IMG/VR virus record: IMGVR_UViG_3300032242_000997
Span: 1 to 20,897 of that record
Reading direction: 5' to 3' (one strand)
Length of the DNA stretch: 20,897 nt
Source: a virus
Part shown: piece by piece, positions 1-7,159 of the stretch
How positions within the stretch are numbered: position 1 is the first letter of the stretch
How the letters are laid out: each line of letters begins with the position of its first letter
Notes under the pieces: generated by a model
Database searches by the model: none
The model's input: the letters and a program-made list of their open reading frames with translations, nothing else
What the model was told of the DNA's origin: nothing
Translations under genes and position numbers: made by a program

Positions 1-1
1 A

Positions 2-1840
2 ACTCAAGGTGCAAGTGGTGTACAAGGCGCATCAGGATCTACTGGAGCCACCGGAGTACAAGGCGCTAGTGGTAGTACTGGTCCTATTGGATCCACTGGT
101 ATTGGAGCAACTGGTTTAGGATACACTACATTATCTGCACCATTACAGGCCAACGTTGTTGCAACTGGTACAAAGAACTTTACAGTTACTGTAGGTTCTG
201 CGTTCTCAGCTTATGGTGTAGGAAATAGAGTTAGAGCATCATGGGCATCTTCTCCATCTACAGTATGGATGGAAGGTTCCATCACGGCATTCGGTGGTAC
301 AACACTTACAATCAACGTTGATAATATATCAGCTACTGGTGGTACTCGTACTGGATGGGACATCAACTTAATAGGTCCAATTGGTTCAAGCGGTGCAACC
401 GGTTTCACTGGTTCGACTGGTGCCACAGGAATTCAAGGTGCAAGCGGTAGTACAGGTCCAACTGGTGCAACAGGCTCTACAGGGGCTACAGGTTTTGCAG
501 GTACTACCGGATCAACTGGTGTGCAAGGTGCATCAGGTTCCACAGGATTGACGGGAAGTACTGGTGCAACAGGTTATCAAGGTGCGAGTGGTAGTACAGG
601 TTTAACCGGTACAACAGGACCACAAGGTAACATTGGTGCCACAGGTTATACCGGATCTACAGGTTATGACGGAATTACTGGTTCATCAGGAGCCACCGGG
701 TTTGCAGGAGCTACAGGAGCTTCGGGCGCAACAGGAACTCAAGGTGCTTCAGGTTCAACAGGATTGCCAGGAGCAACCGGATCAACGGGTATACAAGGAG
801 CATCCGGCATTGGAGCAACTGGTGTAGGTTCGACGGGCGCGACTGGATTTACAGGTTCAACAGGTGCTACAGGTATTACTGGTGCCACCGGTCCGATGGG
901 AATATTAACACCATGGAAAAGAATTTCAGGTGCAACACAGCTTTATAACGGTGATCAGATCATAGCTAATACTACAGCTGGCGCATTTTCCGTAGCGCTT
1001 CCTCCATCGCCAGTAGTAGGTCATATCCTTATCATTCAGGATGGTGCAAACTTTAGAATAAACCCATTAACAGTGTTAGCAAATGGATCCACAATAAAGG
1101 GCCAAACAGGAGACTTAATAGCAGATGTTTATAATGCATTAATATACTTCATATATGATGGTACTACATGGCAAATATCATCTACAATTGGTGCTATTGG
1201 TTCTACTGGGGCAACTGGTCCAAGTCTACCTGGAGCCAGTGGAGCATCAGGTGCCACTGGTATTAGTGGAGCTTCAGGTGCCAGTGGAGCATCAGGTATT
1301 AATGGTGCATCAGGTGCAAGCGGAGCATCAGGTGCAACCGGATTAATTAATACTGCAACAGCATATAACTTTACTGCGCTGCAAACGTTTGCCGCTACAG
1401 GTGTACTAGGATTTGGTCTTAAGAGCGGTAATCAATTTGTTGAACAAACAGTTATTAGCACAGTAGCACCAACAGGAACAATTAACTTTGATACACAATT
1501 GTATAAGAACTGGTATTCTACAACTGCAGCAACCACAACATGGATTACCAACTTTAGAGGAAATTCTACTACAACATTAAATTCATTGATGGCAGTTGGT
1601 GATACATTAAACGTATCATTACTTAGTACAAACACACTCACAACAACTTATACTAATACAGTTACTATTGATGGTACAGCCACTGGTGTTACTACTAAAT
1701 GGGTTTCTTTAAGAACTGGTGTACCAACAGGCGCTCCAACTGCAGGAAGTGTAGGTATCGATAAGTATGACTTTACTATCATCAAGACTGCTGCAACACC
1801 AACTTATACTGTATTAGCTATGCAAGGAGCTCGCAACTAA
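2..1840 (+). CDS. collagen-like tail-fibre/virion structural protein (5' partial)
   Basis: The frame is open from base 2 to the TAA at 1838-1840, giving 612 residues with the true start upstream of the window. The ATG at 269 lies inside a folded domain and is not the start. Order seen: collagen-like Gly-X-Thr/Ser triplets (8-121), a beta domain with TGTKNFTV and MEGSITAF (about 122-373), a long collagen tract (374-901), a second globular domain with NGDQI, ALPPSP and YDGTTWQI (about 902-1189), a third tract (1190-1342), and a Thr-rich C-terminal domain with [16 protein letters not shown] (1343-1837). From memory, the second globular and C-terminal domains are common in fibre-like proteins of marine T4-like phages. 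The likely role is a trimeric, extended baseplate or tail decoration that contacts the host. The X and Y positions are mostly Ala, Thr and Ser with little Pro and almost no charge. Structural class is secure; the exact virion position is not. Confidence 0.8.
   Translation, partial: TQGASGVQGASGSTGATGVQGASGSTGPIGSTGIGATGLGYTTLSAPLQANVVATGTKNFTVTVGSAFSAYGVGNRVRASWASSPSTVWMEGSITAFGGTTLTINVDNISATGGTRTGWDINLIGPIGSSGATGFTGSTGATGIQGASGSTGPTGATGSTGATGFAGTTGSTGVQGASGSTGLTGSTGATGYQGASGSTGLTGTTGPQGNIGATGYTGSTGYDGITGSSGATGFAGATGASGATGTQGASGSTGLPGATGSTGIQGASGIGATGVGSTGATGFTGSTGATGITGATGPMGILTPWKRISGATQLYNGDQIIANTTAGAFSVALPPSPVVGHILIIQDGANFRINPLTVLANGSTIKGQTGDLIADVYNALIYFIYDGTTWQISSTIGAIGSTGATGPSLPGASGASGATGISGASGASGASGINGASGASGASGATGLINTATAYNFTALQTFAATGVLGFGLKSGNQFVEQTVISTVAPTGTINFDTQLYKNWYSTTAATTTWITNFRGNSTTTLNSLMAVGDTLNVSLLSTNTLTTTYTNTVTIDGTATGVTTKWVSLRTGVPTGAPTAGSVGIDKYDFTIIKTAATPTYTVLAMQGARN
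374..901 (+). repeat. collagen-like Gly-X-Y tract, protein-level repeat
   Basis: About 176 codons with Gly at every third residue, dominated by [12 protein letters not shown] and GVQ triplets. The same peptide triplet is spelled with many synonymous codons, so the tract is much less repetitive in DNA than in protein. Shorter tracts of the same kind lie at 8-121 and 1190-1342 of the same gene. Confidence 0.9.
1824..1829 (+). promoter_or_regulatory. Shine-Dalgarno AAGGAG for the PAAR gene
   Basis: AAGGAG lies ten bases before the ATG at 1840, inside the last codons of the upstream collagen-like gene. It supports the start that overlaps the upstream stop by one base. Confidence 0.7.
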
Positions 1841-2124
1841 TGCCAGCAGTTACTAGAGTTACTGATATATGTTCAGGTCACGGATGTTTTCCACCAAGAC
1901 ATGCTGTTGATGGTAGCCATAATGTATTCGTCAACGGATTGGGAGTGGTACGTAAAGATGATCCATGGGAAACGCACTGCTGCACTATCGTCTGTCATGA
2001 TGGAGTATCAAAGACAGTATCATCAAAAGTTTTTGTAAACGGTAAAGGTGTAACACGTATAGGTGATGAGATCTCATGCGGATCTATCTCTGCACAAGGT
2101 TCGCCTAATGTATTTTTTGGATAA
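1840..2124 (+). CDS. PAAR-domain spike-tip protein (T4 gp5.4-like role)
   Basis: A 94-aa protein with PAAR-repeat features: an N-terminal MPAVTRVTD strand, then two similar hairpins ending VFVNGLGVVRKDD (29-41) and VFVNGKGVTRIGD (64-76), and a final GSPNVFFG. Proteins of this family form a small cone that caps the central spike (T4 gp5.4 on gp5, or VgrG in type VI secretion) and usually bind one metal ion. There are six Cys (11, 16, 47, 48, 52, 80) and five His (14, 21, 27, 46, 53), more than a single site requires. The start overlaps the preceding stop by one base and has a good Shine-Dalgarno. It lies between two collagen-like genes and just upstream of the wedge genes, in keeping with a baseplate part. 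Family is confident; the metal ligands are inferred. Confidence 0.85.
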   Translation: MPAVTRVTDICSGHGCFPPRHAVDGSHNVFVNGLGVVRKDDPWETHCCTIVCHDGVSKTVSSKVFVNGKGVTRIGDEISCGSISAQGSPNVFFG

Positions 2125-2128
2125 TGGA

Positions 2129-2136
2129 TATAAATA
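2129..2136 (+). promoter_or_regulatory. T4-type late promoter motif TATAAATA (candidate)
   Basis: Exact match to the T4 late -10 consensus in the 16-nt gap between the PAAR gene and the next gene. If used with T4 spacing, transcription would start near the ATG at 2141, so that gene would be nearly leaderless while genes from gp25 onward would be served normally. An AT-rich 8-mer can arise by chance; placement in one of the few gaps is the support. Confidence 0.4.
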
Positions 2137-2140
2137 AGAT

Positions 2141-2737
2141 ATGGCAATTAATTTAAGTACAATCAATTCAGCAGCATTAGCTGGAGCAATCGGGGCAACT
2201 GGTGCTACCGGAATAGGTTCAACCGGAGCTACAGGTTATACTGGCTCAACGGGTGCCACAGGTTATGTTGGAGCTACTGGAGCCACTGGTGTACAAGGTG
2301 CATCAGGATCTACTGGTCTTGGAGCAACGGGTGCTACTGGTATAGGATCACCTGGAACTCCAGGTGGGCCAGGATCTACAGGTATTGGTTTTACTGTATT
2401 AACATCTGCAACGTCACAGTCAATAAGTACTGGATCTAAAACTTTTACAGTTAATTTAGATACAGCTCAAACAGCATATCCTGTTGGAGGTAGAGTACGC
2501 GTATATAGTAATGCTACTCCTAGCTTCTTTATGGAAGGAGCTATCACATCTTTCGTTAATACAACTATGATTATATCATTTGATTTTATTAATGGTTCTG
2601 GTACGTATGCTGATTGGCGTATAACTACAGCAAGTAATCCAGGTGCAACTGGTCCTAAATTAGTAGGAACTATCAGCACAGCAGCGCCTGTAAGTACAAC
2701 CGGATATGTTAACGGAGATTTGTGGTTTAGAGTATAA
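2141..2737 (+). CDS. short collagen-like virion structural protein
   Basis: A 198-aa protein. A short N-terminal lead (1-14) is followed by a collagen-like tract of about 69 residues (15-83), a beta domain (about 84-170) and a C-terminal tail ending NGDLWFRV. The beta domain is clearly related to the one at about 122-373 in the upstream collagen-like gene: both share TG(T/S)K.FTV, VG.RVR, MEG(S/A)IT.F and a Trp near the end. The terminal NGDLWFRV resembles the NGDIWYRV end of the fibre protein at 15684. It is probably a trimeric baseplate or fibre decoration. Its stop overlaps the gp25 start by one base. No specific T4 counterpart is recognised. Confidence 0.75.
   Translation: MAINLSTINSAALAGAIGATGATGIGSTGATGYTGSTGATGYVGATGATGVQGASGSTGLGATGATGIGSPGTPGGPGSTGIGFTVLTSATSQSISTGSKTFTVNLDTAQTAYPVGGRVRVYSNATPSFFMEGAITSFVNTTMIISFDFINGSGTYADWRITTASNPGATGPKLVGTISTAAPVSTTGYVNGDLWFRV
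2183..2389 (+). repeat. collagen-like Gly-X-Y tract
   Basis: About 69 residues with Gly at every third position ([12 protein letters not shown] and GVQ triplets), ending in a Pro-containing stretch, [13 protein letters not shown], that is closest to ordinary collagen. Confidence 0.85.
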
Positions 2738-3129
2738 TGGCAAGAAGCACAAGAACATTCTCTGATCTAGACCTAAATTTTGGGATGCATCCTGTCACGC
2801 GGGATGTAGTCCTTAAGTATGATGATCAAGCTATCAAGGCTTCAGTAAGAAACCTTGTACTTACACAAAACTATGAGAGACCATTTCATTCTGAGATAGG
2901 TTCACAGATAAGAGGGTTGTTATTTGAGAACGCCACTCCTATGCTTAATATTATGCTTAAGCGTGCTATCACAGATACCATTGTTAACTTTGAACCAAGA
3001 GTTAAGCTTAATGATGTAGTGGTAACAGTATCACCTGATAATAATGAAGTTTATGTGTCGATATACTTTACTATAATTAATACTACTCGACCATTACAGG
3101 TTGATTTAATTCTTACGAGAACACGATAA
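2737..3129 (+). CDS. 25: baseplate wedge subunit gp25
   Basis: 130 aa, close to T4 gp25 (132 aa). The protein shows an N-terminal FSDLDLNF (8-15), the hallmark L.LT..YERPF...IGSQIRGLLFE region (40-64) and the conserved EPR motif (86-88) within a C-terminal strand-rich half. This is the GPW/gp25 family, shared with type VI secretion TssE, which plugs into the wedge core and contacts the sheath initiator at the baseplate. The start overlaps the preceding stop by one base (TAATG), and its own stop overlaps the gp6 start in the same way. Adjacency to gp6 fits its place in the wedge. No truncation is seen. Confidence 0.93.
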   Translation: MARSTRTFSDLDLNFGMHPVTRDVVLKYDDQAIKASVRNLVLTQNYERPFHSEIGSQIRGLLFENATPMLNIMLKRAITDTIVNFEPRVKLNDVVVTVSPDNNEVYVSIYFTIINTTRPLQVDLILTRTR

Positions 3130-4973
3130 TGGCCACAAATAAAAACATAACAACATCTGAGTTAGACTTTGATGCGATTAAGAATAATCTAAAAACCTAT
3201 CTACAAGGTCAAGATACATTTAAGGACTACGACTTTGAAGGTTCCGGTCTTTCTATACTTTTAGACTTACTCGCATACAATACCCATTACAACGCTCTAT
3301 ATACAAACTTAGCTGTCAACGAATCTTTCTTGGATTCTGCCAGCAAACGATCAAGCGTCGTTTCAAGAGCTAAAGAAATTGGGTACATCCCTCACTCAGC
3401 TGTAGCAGCCACTGCCACGGTAACTATTGTTGTTAGTAGTACTACAACTACGCCAGCATTATTAACTTTGCCAGCATATAGCTCGTTCTCTACTACAATT
3501 GATGGTACAAACTATACCTTCTACAATACAGAAGCTATACAAGCTCCACTATCTAATGCTAAGTACACGTTTGCCAACGTACAGATCCGTGAAGGTACTC
3601 CATTATCAATGCAATACTTGGTGAAAGACGGCCAAGTTTATACTATACCAAATTCTGATGCTGATCTATCTACACTTAATGTTCGTGTGCAAGATAACAC
3701 TTCTTCAGCAACATATAACTCTTGGATAAACCAAGAAGACATCTTAAACCTTGATGCAACATCCCAAGTATACTTCATCAAAGAGATCGAAGGCCAACTG
3801 TATGAACTAGAGTTTGGTAACGGAGTAATTGGTAAAGCTTTAACTAATGGTAATGTAGTAAACATGTCTTATATGGTTACTAATAAAGCTGCAGCAAACG
3901 GTGCTAGAGTATTCAATTATACTGGTTCAACTCTATTAGGAGGTCTTGTAGCTGTAACTACAACTACTCCTGCAGTATTAGGTTCTGATATTGAGACAAT
4001 AGACTCTATTCGATATAACGCTCCAAGATCTTACTCAGCTCAAAATAGAGCTGTTACAGTTGAGGACTATAAAGCACTCATGTATCGTGTGTATCCAGAA
4101 GCTGAAAGTATTAATGTATGGGGCGGAGAAGACAATGTACCTCCACAATATGGTAGAGTATTCTTATCTATCAAGCCTACTACTACATCTGTATTAACTA
4201 ATACTCAAAAAGATTTTATTAAGAACCAACTATTAAAACAAAAGAACGTAGTATCTATTACTCCAGTTATAGTTGATCCCGAGTATATCAAGCTTGAGAT
4301 ATCTACTACAGCTTATTATAATCCTAGATTAACTGGCATGTCTGAGTCAGAACTAAAAACATTAGTTACCCAAACTATTAGAGATTATAATACACAAAAC
4401 TTACAATCATTCAGTGGAGTGTTTAGACACTCAAACCTTTCTTCTAAGATAGATGCTACAGAAGCTTCAATCGTTAGTAACACCACTACATTAAAACTTC
4501 ATAGAGAAGTTGACGTTAAGTATAACGCTAATGAGAACTATACGATATATCTTGGTAATCCGATCTATAATTCAGGTGTTGCAGAAAACTCAATCACATC
4601 AACAGGTTTCTATGTACAAGGCAACGATAACTTAATGTATCTAGAAGATAGCCCTACTAGTTTAACTGCTGGTGTATTAAAGATGTACTACTATGATATT
4701 GATGTTAAGACATACTTTAGAACTTTTGGCACAATTGATTATACTGTTGGAACCATAACAATGGATTCATTAGAGATCACCGGTATCGATCAAACAAATG
4801 GCGGTATCTTCGATTTAATCGTTAAGCCACAGTCAAATGATGTTGTGTCTGTACGTAATCAATTAGTAACTATCCCTAATACACATATTACTGTTTCTAT
4901 GGTTCTTGACAAAGTTTCTGTAGGTGATCCTGCAGGTGGTTCTAACTATAAATTCACTTCAAGTAGAAACTAA
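3129..4973 (+). CDS. 6: baseplate wedge subunit gp6
   Basis: 614 aa, similar to T4 gp6 (about 660 aa). The N-terminus has the typical helical signature: YDFEGSG followed by LLAYNTHYNALY and the NESFLDSAS region, then KEIGYIP (about 34-88). A central QNRAVTVEDYKAL segment (about 297-325) is the conserved gp6/P2 gpJ-like element. The Thr-rich strands at about 90-140 follow the helical head. gp6 dimers form the continuous inner ring that ties the six wedges together and must rearrange during sheath contraction. The gene is joined to gp25 upstream and to the gp7-like gene downstream by one-base stop/start overlaps. Confidence 0.93.
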   Translation: MATNKNITTSELDFDAIKNNLKTYLQGQDTFKDYDFEGSGLSILLDLLAYNTHYNALYTNLAVNESFLDSASKRSSVVSRAKEIGYIPHSAVAATATVTIVVSSTTTTPALLTLPAYSSFSTTIDGTNYTFYNTEAIQAPLSNAKYTFANVQIREGTPLSMQYLVKDGQVYTIPNSDADLSTLNVRVQDNTSSATYNSWINQEDILNLDATSQVYFIKEIEGQLYELEFGNGVIGKALTNGNVVNMSYMVTNKAAANGARVFNYTGSTLLGGLVAVTTTTPAVLGSDIETIDSIRYNAPRSYSAQNRAVTVEDYKALMYRVYPEAESINVWGGEDNVPPQYGRVFLSIKPTTTSVLTNTQKDFIKNQLLKQKNVVSITPVIVDPEYIKLEISTTAYYNPRLTGMSESELKTLVTQTIRDYNTQNLQSFSGVFRHSNLSSKIDATEASIVSNTTTLKLHREVDVKYNANENYTIYLGNPIYNSGVAENSITSTGFYVQGNDNLMYLEDSPTSLTAGVLKMYYYDIDVKTYFRTFGTIDYTVGTITMDSLEITGIDQTNGGIFDLIVKPQSNDVVSVRNQLVTIPNTHITVSMVLDKVSVGDPAGGSNYKFTSSRN

Positions 4974-6439
4974 TGTCAATAGACTTAAAATCAATAGTAT
5001 CTAAACAGATCCCAGAATTTGCAAGGGAAGATTATCCTCTGTTTGTATCTTTCATAGAAGCATACTATGAATATCTTAATCAAACTGAACAACGTAATAT
5101 CACAGAACTTAGAGATATAGATAAGACTGTTGATTCTTTTGTACAGTACTTTAAGAATGAATTGGATATTTTTGGTTCTACATATAACAATGTTAACGAA
5201 AGATTCTTTCTTAGGAAGATCAAAGAATTATTAGTTGCAAAAGGCGCGGAGTCTTCATATAAGTTCTTATTCAAACTATTATATGGAAAGAATGCCGAGA
5301 TCTCATACCCTTGGGATCAGGTACTTAAAGCTTCTGACGGAAAATGGCAACAAGACATGTCATTGTTTATCGATATTGCTGAAGGTGATCCACAAACATT
5401 AGTTGGAAATAGAATGACAATATTAGGACCTAATCAAAAGATTAAGGTGTTTGTCGATAAGATTAGATACATTGAAAATAATGTGTGGGAAGTATTCATT
5501 AATAGGTACTATTATGGAAAGATAGAACCTGGATACATTATGGAATATGACACCGTCACAGGAACAATACTGCCTACAACAGTGTCATACACTGTAGCAT
5601 TACCTGGAACAGGATTTAAAGTGGGTCAACTTATTACTGGTACCACAGTATCACAAGGTAAGTTCATCACGCAAAGGCTAAAGGTAACAAATGTCGACTC
5701 TAATGGAGGCATAGTTAATGTCGTTACATTAGACTTTGGTTATGGATATGATTCTGACTTCTATCTACAACAAAGTAGTGGAACTAGTGCAGGAAGTTCT
5801 ACTATTACTATAGATCGCGATACAACTAGACAATATTCAATCTTAAACGATACTAAGATAGCAAGCTATGCGGACTATGGTTATATACTATCTCCAGACT
5901 ATGTTGTTTTAGAATACACCGATCCGACCTATGCAGCTTCATATCTGCAGCAGTTCTATGACAAATCTATTAATCAGCAAGGCACCCAGCCGAACTATAT
6001 GCTAATTAAGTTTAACATAGGTGCTGTAGCTAAGTATCAAGGCCATTATAATACAAATGATGGGTTCCTTGATGATGACATATACATTCAAGATAGTTAC
6101 AGATACCAAAAATATTCATACCTTATTACAGTAGATGAAAAGCTTGAAAGCTTTAAAGCTTTAATTAAATCATATCTGCATCCGGCAGGTACAGCTCTAT
6201 TTGGCGAATATCAGATCCAAAACACGTTTGTAGCTAATTCCTCATCTATACAAGAATTAAGCCAATGGATATCCCGTGCTTCATTTACCACTATAAATAA
6301 GGCTATAACCAACGATTATGTGTATGTTACTGACGCCGGTGGTAGATCTGCCACAGATCCATACGCTGGAGAAGATTACGTGGCCCCAGAAACTGCAGTA
6401 TATAATCCACCAGTAACAGCACCATTTACAGGAACATAG
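4973..6439 (+). CDS. 7: baseplate wedge protein resembling the C-terminal part of gp7
   Basis: 488 aa. Two blocks match what I recall of the C-terminal part of T4 gp7 (1032 aa). An N-terminal YPLFVSFIEAYYEYL (21-35) leads to KGAESSYKFLFKLLYG (90-105), against T4 KGIEASYKFLFKVLYN. Near the C-terminus, YLHPAGTALFG (about 401-411) resembles the T4 RFVHPVGFGF element. Between them is a beta-rich insertion, about 150-300. Position directly after gp6 and just before gp8 supports gp7. In T4, gp7 is a long wedge component bridging gp6, gp8, gp10 and gp53; here the N-terminal propeller-like half is absent. The assignment rests on remembered sequence and synteny. The start is a TAATG overlap. The stop TAG overlaps the next gene's Shine-Dalgarno. 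Confidence 0.7.
   Translation: MSIDLKSIVSKQIPEFAREDYPLFVSFIEAYYEYLNQTEQRNITELRDIDKTVDSFVQYFKNELDIFGSTYNNVNERFFLRKIKELLVAKGAESSYKFLFKLLYGKNAEISYPWDQVLKASDGKWQQDMSLFIDIAEGDPQTLVGNRMTILGPNQKIKVFVDKIRYIENNVWEVFINRYYYGKIEPGYIMEYDTVTGTILPTTVSYTVALPGTGFKVGQLITGTTVSQGKFITQRLKVTNVDSNGGIVNVVTLDFGYGYDSDFYLQQSSGTSAGSSTITIDRDTTRQYSILNDTKIASYADYGYILSPDYVVLEYTDPTYAASYLQQFYDKSINQQGTQPNYMLIKFNIGAVAKYQGHYNTNDGFLDDDIYIQDSYRYQKYSYLITVDEKLESFKALIKSYLHPAGTALFGEYQIQNTFVANSSSIQELSQWISRASFTTINKAITNDYVYVTDAGGRSATDPYAGEDYVAPETAVYNPPVTAPFTGT
6292..6299 (+). promoter_or_regulatory. T4-type late promoter motif TATAAATA inside the gp7-like gene (weak candidate)
   Basis: Exact TATAAATA about 150 bases before the ATG at 6448. 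It is inside coding sequence, so coding constraint or chance is a real alternative. Confidence 0.25.
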
Positions 6440-6442
6440 GAG
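6438..6442 (+). promoter_or_regulatory. Shine-Dalgarno AGGAG for the gene at 6448
   Basis: AGGAG overlaps the TAG stop of the upstream gene and sits five bases before the ATG at 6448. It fixes that start and suggests coupling between termination and re-initiation. Confidence 0.75.
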
Positions 6443-6447
6443 CAAAA

Positions 6448-7155
6448 ATGTTAAAATCAAGCGTAACATTAACAGGCCGTCTGTTAATACAAAAGTTCGA
6501 ATCAGACGGCACCTTAGTATACTCCGAAGAATTTAAAAATCTAGTAGTAACCGCAGGTAAAGAATTCTTGGCCTCTCGTATGATTGGTACAACTTATGAT
6601 GCCATGGGTTATATGTCATTAGGCGATAGCTCTACAGTTAGTGCGTTAGCTAATACTACTTTAGTAAATGAACTTGGTCGTGTAGCTGTATCGTCAGCAA
6701 CAGCCACTGGTACAAACACAACATTCACTGCAGTGTTTCCAGCCGGCACCGCTACAGGATCTATTGTAGAAGCTGGAATATTTAATAAAAGCTCATCATC
6801 AGTTAGAACATTTAATGCCGTTAATGATGTTGATTCAGCTACTCATGTTATAACTTATGCTAGCCATGGCTTTAATACTGGTGATAAAGTAACCTACACA
6901 AACGGTGGTGGCACTAATGTTGTAGGTTTAACTTCTGGAAATACTTACTATGTAATTAAAACTGGATCAGGAACACTTAAGCTTGCATTAACAGCAGCTT
7001 TAGCTACAGCTGGTACAGCAATTGCTATCACAGACGGTATTGGATCTAATCATAAATTAACTTATGGTACTATGCTCTGCAGAACAACATTCCCAGTTAT
7101 AACTAAGACTTCATCACAAGCTATTTCAATTTCATGGGTGGTATCCGTAGGATAA
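6448..7155 (+). CDS. unrecognised virion structural protein with inserted beta module
   Basis: 235 aa, no T4 counterpart recognised. The outer parts (1-120 and about 206-235) look like one small beta-sandwich: LLIQKFESDGTLVYSEEFKNLV at the start, EAGIFN near 110, and LCRTTFPVITK and ISISWVVSV at the end. Similar short proteins occur among baseplate genes of marine T4-like phages, from memory. Between them, about 6820-7065 encodes a module with GDKVTYTNGGGT and GLTSGNTYYVIK that appears again in the next gene. The flanking halves read as continuous without it, so it looks like a domain insertion. The position between gp7-like and gp8 suggests a wedge-associated or peripheral baseplate protein. 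Strong Shine-Dalgarno. Confidence 0.7.
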   Translation: MLKSSVTLTGRLLIQKFESDGTLVYSEEFKNLVVTAGKEFLASRMIGTTYDAMGYMSLGDSSTVSALANTTLVNELGRVAVSSATATGTNTTFTAVFPAGTATGSIVEAGIFNKSSSSVRTFNAVNDVDSATHVITYASHGFNTGDKVTYTNGGGTNVVGLTSGNTYYVIKTGSGTLKLALTAALATAGTAIAITDGIGSNHKLTYGTMLCRTTFPVITKTSSQAISISWVVSVG

Positions 7156-7159
7156 TTAA

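Noticed and set aside
374-901. CRISPR array or tandem satellite because of regular spacing
   Set aside because: The periodicity is in codons (Gly-X-Y), in frame and without conserved DNA repeats or spacers.
269-1840. Start of the first collagen-like gene at the ATG at 269
   Set aside because: The same frame is open to the window edge with collagen-like triplets and half of a beta domain upstream, so the gene begins outside the window.
2-1840. Eukaryotic collagen contamination
   Set aside because: Thr/Ser/Ala-rich triplets without a regular Pro pattern, intronless, and flanked by phage baseplate genes.
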